Shown here piece after piece: positions 1 to 4,700 of a DNA stretch of 5,639 bases. The notes beneath the pieces are model-generated. The model searched no databases and was not told the origin of the DNA. It was given only the letters and a program-made list of their open reading frames with translations. Made by a program: the position numbers and the translations under genes. The DNA is from Solirubrobacterales bacterium (GTDB lineage: Bacteria > Actinomycetota > Thermoleophilia > Solirubrobacterales > Solirubrobacteraceae), in assembly GCA_017354065.1 (NCBI GenBank), contig JAFMRN010000078.1, forward strand, positions 3,500-9,138, written 5' to 3'. The stretch's first letter is position 1, and each line of letters opens with the position of its first letter.

Positions 1-1
1 T

Positions 2-253
2 ACTACCTGGGGGCCGGCCACGATGGGCGCGATGCTGTCCGGCTTGCACGCCGCCTCTGCGATCACCGGCCGCGACCTGCAGAGCGAGATCCGGGAGGGG
101 AAGGTGCTGGCGGACCGCTCCCGCATGAGCGACTGGCCCGCAGACTTCGATCCGCTGGCTGCGTGTCGCAGGCTCGGCAACAGGCCCGCAGCTGCCACTG
201 AGGATGAGGATTCCGGTGCTGATCCGCTCGCGATCGCTGCGAGTCCCGCGTAA
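2..253 (+). CDS. Flavin amine-oxidase-like FAD-dependent oxidoreductase, C-terminal end (partial)
   Basis: The reading frame is open from the left edge of the window to a TAA stop and gives the last 83 residues of a protein whose start lies outside. It begins TTWGPATMGAMLSGLHAASAI. This resembles the C-terminal FAD-contacting signature of the flavin amine oxidase family (monoamine and polyamine oxidases, LSD1), where a PAT(M/V)-HGA-x-LSGL-x-x-A stretch follows the last strand and starts the closing helix. Family members oxidise amines or, in broader relatives, other C-N or C-C bonds using FAD. About 55 residues follow the helix; the last 30 are rich in Ala, Asp and Glu and look disordered, so the tail is probably not catalytic. 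The next gene starts 23 nt downstream on the same strand, so this is likely the upstream member of the same operon. An internal ATG at 23 is within the motif and is not a start. The family assignment rests on one motif; another two-dinucleotide-binding-domain flavoprotein is possible. Confidence 0.65.
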   Translation, partial: TTWGPATMGAMLSGLHAASAITGRDLQSEIREGKVLADRSRMSDWPADFDPLAACRRLGNRPAAATEDEDSGADPLAIAASPA

Positions 254-276
254 ACGACAAGGACGGCTCTTCCACC

Positions 277-1548
277 ATGTTGAACACCCCTGAGAACCCA
301 ACCGAAACGAGCGTTGACCGCTCCGTCCTGGCGGAGCCGTTCGAGCTGGCCAACGGCTTCGTGATCCCCAACCGCCTTGTGAAGGCGGCACTGAGCGAGG
401 GGCTGGGACGCCGCGACAACTCGCCCGGACCGCGGATCAAGAACCTGTACCGCCGGTGGGCAAACAGCGGCGTCGGCCTGACGATCACCGGCAACGTGAT
501 GGTTGACCGGAAGGCCACTGGCGAGCCCGGAAACGTCGTGGTGGAAGACCGCCGCGACCTGGACGACCTGGCCGAGTGGGCGCAGATCGCGAAATCCGGC
601 GGTTCCAAAGCATGGGTGCAGATCAACCACCCCGGTCGCCAGACGCCGCGCACGCTCGTTGCCCATCCGGTCGCGCCCTCGGCGATCGCGGTGCCCGGCA
701 CAGGCGGCATGTTCGCCCAGCCGCGTGCGCTGACCGCGGCCGAGATTGAAGACATCATCCACCGCTTCGCCACCGCCGCGAAGGTCGTGACCGAGGCCGG
801 TTTTGATGGGGTGCAGATCCACGGCGCCCACGGCTACCTGATCAGCCAGTTCCTGTCACCGCTGTCCAACCAGCGCAGCGATGAGTGGGGCGGGTCATCC
901 GAGAAGCGCCGGCGCTTTGTGGTGGAGCTGTTCCGCGCGGTCCGGGACGCCGTCGGTGCGTCCACCCCGGTGGCGATCAAGCTGAACTCCGCGGACTTCC
1001 AGCGCGGCGGATTCTCAGAGGACGAGTCACTCGAGGTCGTCCATGCGCTCGCCGCCGAAGGACTCGACCTGCTGGAGGTCTCCGGCGGGACCTACACCTC
1101 AGCCGCGATGCTCGGTGTCGACCCCTCCCTGAAGGAGAGCACCCGTAAGCGCGAGGCCTACTTCCTGGCCTACGCCGAGCGTGTCCGCGCCGAGCTTCCG
1201 TCGCTGCCGCTGATGCTCACCGGTGGGTTCCGCACCGCTGCTGGGATGGTTGACGCACTGGAGTCGGGCGCCATTGACCTTGTGGGCCTTGGGCGCCCGC
1301 TGACCGTCCAGCCCGACTTTCCCGCCGAACTGCTGGCCGGCCGGGCCGATGAGAGCGTCGTCAACCCGCGTCGCAGCGGGATCCGGCTGCTCGACAACCT
1401 GACCGAGCTGACCTTCTACACGGTGCAGCTGTGGCGGATGGCCGCCGGCAAGGAGCCCGCTCCCGACCGGCATGCGGCGATCAACGTCGGCCACTACCTG
1501 CTGAACAACGGATTTGAGAGCCTGCGTCAGCCCAAACGAGGTCACTGA
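277..1548 (+). CDS. NADH:flavin oxidoreductase, Old Yellow Enzyme family (single-domain)
   Basis: The 423-residue protein is a TIM-barrel FMN oxidoreductase that would reduce an activated C=C bond (enone or enoyl type) with NAD(P)H in the cytosol. Visible family landmarks are PNRLVKAALSEG (31-42) at the first strand; VQINHPGR (114-121), where Gln116 contacts FMN; the active-site segment FDGVQIHGAHGYLISQFLSP (176-195) with the substrate-binding pair His182/His185 and Tyr187; the NQRSDEWGGS motif (198-207); VAIKLNSADFQRGG (232-245); and the FMN-phosphate elements LTGGF (314-318) and GLGRP (337-341). The HxxH pair is the form found in YqjM-like and 2,4-dienoyl-CoA-reductase-like members; OYE1 has HxxN. 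At 423 residues it has no room for the C-terminal [4Fe-4S]/FAD/NAD domains of the roughly 670-residue dienoyl-CoA reductases, and no cysteine cluster is seen. Residues 370-423 form an extra helical tail (LTFYTVQLWRMAAG). The ATG at 277 has AAGGA at 259-263, a rather long 13-nt spacer. The crotonase gene follows after 1 nt. Family is clear; substrate is unknown. Confidence 0.93.
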   Translation: MLNTPENPTETSVDRSVLAEPFELANGFVIPNRLVKAALSEGLGRRDNSPGPRIKNLYRRWANSGVGLTITGNVMVDRKATGEPGNVVVEDRRDLDDLAEWAQIAKSGGSKAWVQINHPGRQTPRTLVAHPVAPSAIAVPGTGGMFAQPRALTAAEIEDIIHRFATAAKVVTEAGFDGVQIHGAHGYLISQFLSPLSNQRSDEWGGSSEKRRRFVVELFRAVRDAVGASTPVAIKLNSADFQRGGFSEDESLEVVHALAAEGLDLLEVSGGTYTSAAMLGVDPSLKESTRKREAYFLAYAERVRAELPSLPLMLTGGFRTAAGMVDALESGAIDLVGLGRPLTVQPDFPAELLAGRADESVVNPRRSGIRLLDNLTELTFYTVQLWRMAAGKEPAPDRHAAINVGHYLLNNGFESLRQPKRGH

Positions 1549-1549
1549 G

Positions 1550-2521
1550 ATGCGGGCAGTAGACCTACAGCTGGAGACCTGGGCCCTGGATCAGGAGGGC
1601 CGGGTCCTCACCGCCCGGTACTCCAATCCGCCGTTCAACTACGTCGGAACCACCGTCATCCGTGAGCTGAACCTGTTGACGCGGGCGGTGGAGCGCGATC
1701 CGAGTATCGGCGCCGTCGTGCTGACCGGCGGGGTGGAGGGCCAATTCCTCACCCACGCTGATCCGGCCGTCTTTGCGGGGATGCTCGCGGTCCCGCACCC
1801 GCCACTGCCCTTGTCACTGATGGATGTGTACGCGCGAGTCCAGAACGTTGTGCTGCGGATCCCGGGACTGGCCGACGCGGTCGAGAAGTACGGCGGGGGA
1901 ATCGGTGCCGGGCTCGCCTGGGGCTATCGCTGGAAAAGAGCGATCCTGCGGATGAACCGCTCCTCAACGGTTTACATCGCCGCGATCAACGGTCCGGCCC
2001 TGGGAGGCGGACACGAGCTGGCGCTGGCCTGCGATCTGCGTTACGCCGCGGATTCCGAGGACCTGCTGTTGGGTCAGATCGAGAGCGTCGTGGGTCTGAT
2101 CCCCGGTGGTGGAGGCACCCAGCGGCTCGCGCGGATGGTCGGCACCGGGCACGCGCTGGAGCACATCCTTGAGGGGGTCCCGCTGACCGCTTCCGATGCG
2201 CTTGAGCTCGGCTTCGTGCATCGGCTTGTCCCAAAGGATGAGCTGGTTTGCGCGGCCCAGGCTATTGGGGAGCGTCTGGCGCGTCGCTCGCCGGCCACGG
2301 TGGCCGCGATCAAGCGCTGCGTCTACTTCGGCACCGACCGCCGGCTGAGCGGCGGCCTCGATCTGGAACAGGCGGGAATTGTCGCCGCCGGTTCGGCTCG
2401 TGTGGTTCCGGAGGTCCTGCGCGCGTTCCTCGAGGACCAAGAACGGCTGGGCGACACTCCGTTTCTCAGGGACGCGGAGCCGTGGATCGAGGGAACACGG
2501 ATCGACCAAGTCGGAACCTAA
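1550..2521 (+). CDS. Enoyl-CoA hydratase/isomerase family protein (crotonase fold), atypical N-terminal half
   Basis: The 323-residue protein belongs to the crotonase superfamily, which binds acyl-CoA thioesters and stabilises an enolate in an oxyanion hole. The core is plain: VYIAAINGPALGGGHELALACDLRYAAD (141-168) carries the oxyanion-hole glycines and Glu156; LGQIESVVGLIPGGGGTQRLARMVG (174-198) carries Glu178 and the IPGGGGTQRL helix start. Glu156 and Glu178 match the two catalytic glutamates of rat mitochondrial enoyl-CoA hydratase, so hydratase chemistry is plausible. LTASDALELGFVHRLVP (212-228) and the SPATVAAIK helix (247-255) are also typical. Two things are odd. The first oxyanion segment, usually A-G-A-D, reads THAD (68-71). 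About 70 residues separate it from the GGG motif, with a Gly/aromatic-rich stretch (KYGGGIGAGLAWGYRW, 113-128), against about 35-40 usually; at 323 aa it exceeds the common 255-290. The ATG at 1550 is preferred: GAGG at 1538-1541 precedes it and it sits 1 nt after the upstream stop. A TTG at 1514 would add 12 residues inside the previous gene. Confidence 0.88.
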   Translation: MRAVDLQLETWALDQEGRVLTARYSNPPFNYVGTTVIRELNLLTRAVERDPSIGAVVLTGGVEGQFLTHADPAVFAGMLAVPHPPLPLSLMDVYARVQNVVLRIPGLADAVEKYGGGIGAGLAWGYRWKRAILRMNRSSTVYIAAINGPALGGGHELALACDLRYAADSEDLLLGQIESVVGLIPGGGGTQRLARMVGTGHALEHILEGVPLTASDALELGFVHRLVPKDELVCAAQAIGERLARRSPATVAAIKRCVYFGTDRRLSGGLDLEQAGIVAAGSARVVPEVLRAFLEDQERLGDTPFLRDAEPWIEGTRIDQVGT

Positions 2522-2522
2522 C

Positions 2523-2532
2523 GGGAAAGGAA
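2523..2532 (+). promoter_or_regulatory. Ribosome binding site for the SRPBCC gene
   Basis: A purine-rich GGGAAAGGAA lies in the 14-nt gap after the crotonase stop, with AGGA ending 4 nt before the ATG at 2536. It fixes the start of the SRPBCC gene and excludes the much longer in-frame extension that runs back to 2248 through the crotonase gene. Confidence 0.75.
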
Positions 2533-2535
2533 CCC

Positions 2536-2994
2536 ATGTACACGCTTACAGTCGCCAAAACGATCAAGGCTCCGATCGACCTGGTCTTCGATGTCTACAC
2601 CGACCACGAGGCCCTCAGCGGGATACCCGGGGTCCGCAGCGCCAAACTGGTCCGCGAGGGCAACACCGAACGCAACGGGCTCGGCGCGATCCGCGAACTC
2701 GACTGCGGTGCGATCTGGCTGCAAGAGGAGATCACCGGCTTCGAGCGGCCGACGCGCATGCAGTACCGCATCGTCGAGTCACGCCCACCGTCCGAACACC
2801 GGCTCGGCTACGTGCAGTTCGAGCCCGTCCCTGAAGGAACGGTGGTCACCTGGACAACGTTGTTTGGCGTTCGCCCACAGGCGATCGGCAAGCTACTCGA
2901 CCCGTTCTTCGGGGTCGGGTTCGGGGTCGCCTTCAAGCTCGTGCTGCGTGACGTCGCCAAGCGCGTGAAGGCAAGGCAGGCCGCCGGTGGCTGA
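2536..2994 (+). CDS. SRPBCC family protein (START/polyketide cyclase-like fold)
   Basis: The 152-residue protein has the pattern of the SRPBCC (Bet v 1-like/START/polyketide cyclase) superfamily: a first strand YTLTVAKTIKAPIDLVFDVYTDHEAL (2-27) leading into the two short helices that close the cavity; IPGVRSAKLVREGNTERNGLGAIRELD (30-56), the typical strand and GxGxxR turn; EEITGFERPTRMQYRIVES (64-82); GYVQFEPVPEGTVVTWTTLFG (91-111); and a long C-terminal helix (about 115-146). Such proteins enclose hydrophobic ligands and act as cyclases, dehydrases, aromatases or carriers. No catalytic residue can be named here, so enzyme versus binding protein is open. The length is normal for a single-domain member. 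Its stop codon overlaps the start of the MpaB-like gene by 8 nt, so the two are likely translationally coupled and may act on the same ligand. No signal peptide is seen, so it is probably cytosolic. Confidence 0.85.
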   Translation: MYTLTVAKTIKAPIDLVFDVYTDHEALSGIPGVRSAKLVREGNTERNGLGAIRELDCGAIWLQEEITGFERPTRMQYRIVESRPPSEHRLGYVQFEPVPEGTVVTWTTLFGVRPQAIGKLLDPFFGVGFGVAFKLVLRDVAKRVKARQAAGG

Positions 2995-4228
2995 GATGAC
3001 CGATTACACGAAGGTGTGGCCGTTCCGGCTGCTGCCGTCGCTGTACCGTCGCGACTTTGAACCAACCCGGCAGCAGCTGGCTGCCTTTGAGAAGTACGCG
3101 TTCGTCGGCGACCCCGAGGCCGACGCCCTGGTTGCCGCGATTAAGAGCAGCGAAGGACAGAACATTCGCGCACAGTTTGAGCGAGCGCTGACAGAAGGCA
3201 TCGACGCCGTGCCCGACGCGCACCCGGCGCTGCGTGACTTCTTTGCCAGCGCGGAGGAGGTGCCCTTCTGGGTCGACCGCGAGAAACTGGACCGCGCCAG
3301 CGAGCTGTTCTCCGGGCTCGGTCCGGCTGCCGCACCGCTGCTGATGGTCGGGTTGGCTATCACGTTTACGACGCCGGATGGCAACGCGGTTTTGCTCCGC
3401 TCCGGCGATACCCGTGACAGGGCGGGGCGTCGCGCAACCGAGACGCTGTCCTGGGTGCAGGAGGTAACCGCCCCTGGGGCGCTGGCGATCGGCGCCCAGG
3501 GCTACCAGTCGAGCGTGCGGGTCCGGCTGACCCACGCGTTCATGCGCGCTGGGTTCATGAAGCGCGGGGACTGGGATAACCCGCACCTGGCCGTCAACCA
3601 GCAGGTCTTCTCCAACGTGATCATCGCGTTCGCGGCATATCCGACGGTCGCCGGGTTTGTCTGTGGCCAACCCTTCAACAGGCGCGACCGTGAGGCGATC
3701 TTCCACCTCTGGCGTTACGTCGGCTACCTGGTCGGCGTCAACCAGAACCTGTTGTTGACAGACGAGCACGACGCGATGCGGCTGTTCTGGTTGTTTTTCC
3801 GCACCGTGATCAAGCCCGATCAGTCCGCCACCGAGCTTGGCTCCGCGCTGATCGCGGCCTACCCCGAGATCTATGGGATCACCTCTGACAGCTCCCGTGA
3901 CAGGCTTGCCCGCTGGCTGGTGCTCCAATCGCACACCGCGCTCGCCCGTGTATCGATCGGGACCGATCTCAGCGACTGGCTCGGCTTTCCGAAGCTCAAC
4001 CCAGCGATCGTCCCGGTGGTCGGTGCCTACTCGGGTCTGTACGGGTTGACCACGCTGCTTGACGCCGTGCCGCCGGCGCGTCGTGCACGGCGTAAGGCGA
4101 TGCGCAAAGTCCAGAACAGGCTGTTGGACGCGATGCGCGAGAACACGAGCGCCTCCGTACTGGCGACGCTGACCCGACCCGTTGACGACGCGCCGCGTGC
4201 CGCGACGGCGATCGAAGTGGAGGCCTGA
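2987..4228 (+). CDS. MpaB/latex-clearing-protein-like oxygenase (DUF2236), putative b-type haem protein
   Basis: The 413-residue protein matches the DUF2236 family, which includes fungal MpaB (oxidative cleavage of a farnesyl side chain in mycophenolic acid synthesis) and the rubber oxygenase Lcp. The core runs from FWVDREKLDRASELFSGLGPAAAPLLMVGLA (94-124) through RRATETLSWVQEVTAPG (148-164) and SSVRVRLTHAFMRAGF (175-190) to YVGYLVGVNQNLL (244-256). Taking His183 as the axial haem ligand, Arg149 and Thr153 lie 34 and 30 residues before it, the same spacings as Arg164 and Thr168 to His198 in Lcp of Streptomyces sp. K30. The distal Lys167 of Lcp corresponds to Glu152. No Tat or Sec signal is seen, unlike secreted Lcp, so it should act inside the cell, perhaps near the membrane: hydrophobic runs lie at 115-127 and 207-224 and a basic stretch at 363-384. 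The start is ambiguous. GTG at 2987 has AAGGCAGG ending 6 nt before it; ATG at 2996, three codons later, is the alternative. Family is confident; haem content and substrate are inferred. Confidence 0.87.
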   Translation: MAEMTDYTKVWPFRLLPSLYRRDFEPTRQQLAAFEKYAFVGDPEADALVAAIKSSEGQNIRAQFERALTEGIDAVPDAHPALRDFFASAEEVPFWVDREKLDRASELFSGLGPAAAPLLMVGLAITFTTPDGNAVLLRSGDTRDRAGRRATETLSWVQEVTAPGALAIGAQGYQSSVRVRLTHAFMRAGFMKRGDWDNPHLAVNQQVFSNVIIAFAAYPTVAGFVCGQPFNRRDREAIFHLWRYVGYLVGVNQNLLLTDEHDAMRLFWLFFRTVIKPDQSATELGSALIAAYPEIYGITSDSSRDRLARWLVLQSHTALARVSIGTDLSDWLGFPKLNPAIVPVVGAYSGLYGLTTLLDAVPPARRARRKAMRKVQNRLLDAMRENTSASVLATLTRPVDDAPRAATAIEVEA

Positions 4229-4689
4229 TGCCCAGCACCCTGTCCCTCTGGAGACGGCTGTCCGGGGTACCCGGCGGCAAGGCGATCTTCACGCGTGCAC
4301 TGTGCGTGAAGGCACCGTACTTCGGCAGCATCAGCCCGCACATCGAGGAACTGCGTGAGGGCCACGCTGAGGTGACCATCAAGGATCACCGCTCTGTGCA
4401 CAACCATCTCGGAACCGTTCACGCGATCGCGATGTGCAACATGGCGGAGCTGGCCGGCGGCATGGCGACCGAGGTCAGCGTGCCGGCGGACGCGCGCTGG
4501 ATCCCGAAGGGCATGACCGTCGAGTACCTGAAGAAGGCGCGCGGGAACCTCAAAGCGGTGGCGACACTTGACCCGATCCCGCCGGTGGAGGATGGTGTCG
4601 AGGTGTTCGCGAACGTCGAGATTCTCGACCCCTCTGACCAGGCCGTATTCCGGGCGAAGATCACGATGCATGTCTCTCCCAAACGATGA
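4228..4689 (+). CDS. DUF4442 hotdog-fold protein, putative acyl-CoA thioesterase
   Basis: The 153-residue protein has the hotdog-fold DUF4442 pattern, close to PaaI-type thioesterases: a first helix and strand (about 17-33), then SVHNHLGTVHAIAMCNMAELAGGMAT (56-81), which is the central hotdog helix with the Asn59-His60-x-Gly62 motif and Glu74 as the probable catalytic acid, then WIPKGMTVEYLKKARGNLKAVATL (91-114) and strands GVEVFANVEILDPSDQAVFRAKITMHVS (123-150). Known relatives hydrolyse acyl-CoA or acyl-ACP thioesters, but many DUF4442 proteins have no proven substrate. The ATG overlaps the stop of the oxygenase gene in a TGATG arrangement (1-nt overlap), a sign of translational coupling, so expression should follow that of the oxygenase. 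Its place in a cluster with a crotonase fits CoA release or housekeeping of a dead-end CoA ester. An alternative is a non-catalytic acyl-CoA sensor. Length is normal for a single hotdog domain. Confidence 0.82.
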   Translation: MPSTLSLWRRLSGVPGGKAIFTRALCVKAPYFGSISPHIEELREGHAEVTIKDHRSVHNHLGTVHAIAMCNMAELAGGMATEVSVPADARWIPKGMTVEYLKKARGNLKAVATLDPIPPVEDGVEVFANVEILDPSDQAVFRAKITMHVSPKR

Positions 4690-4692
4690 ACT

Positions 4693-4697
4693 GAGGT
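4693..4697 (+). promoter_or_regulatory. Ribosome binding site for the molybdoenzyme gene
   Basis: GAGGT in the 11-nt gap after the DUF4442 stop ends 3 nt before the ATG at 4701. The surrounding GAGGTCAC octamer also occurs at 1538-1545 before the crotonase start. It supports ATG 4701 as the start. Confidence 0.6.
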
Positions 4698-4700
4698 CAC

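Noticed and set aside
254..276. Possible promoter in the largest gap of the cluster
   Set aside because: Only 23 nt long, with no -10/-35-like pair. It holds just the ribosome binding site region of the OYE gene.
63..773. 236-codon reading frame on the - strand
   Set aside because: It lies opposite the flavoprotein end and the OYE gene, has Arg/Ser/Pro-rich low-information translation and no recognisable domain. It is a shadow of GC-rich coding DNA.
1964..2509. 181-codon reading frame on the - strand
   Set aside because: It is antisense to the catalytic core of the crotonase and has no domain signature.
2248..2535. In-frame upstream extension of the SRPBCC gene
   Set aside because: The extra 96 residues lie inside the crotonase gene, are Gly/Arg-rich without SRPBCC character, and a good ribosome binding site directly precedes ATG 2536.
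2933..3934. 333-codon reading frame on the - strand
   Set aside because: It is fully antisense to the MpaB-like gene, which has clear family motifs. The antisense translation shows none, and no ribosome binding site was looked for or needed to decide this.
4287..4311. Perfect 8-bp inverted repeat (CTTCACGC / GCGTGAAG, 9-nt loop) in the DUF4442 gene
   Set aside because: It lies in coding sequence at codons 20-28, has no T-tract, and about one such repeat is expected by chance in a GC-rich window of this size. It could be an operator or mRNA hairpin, but nothing else supports that.
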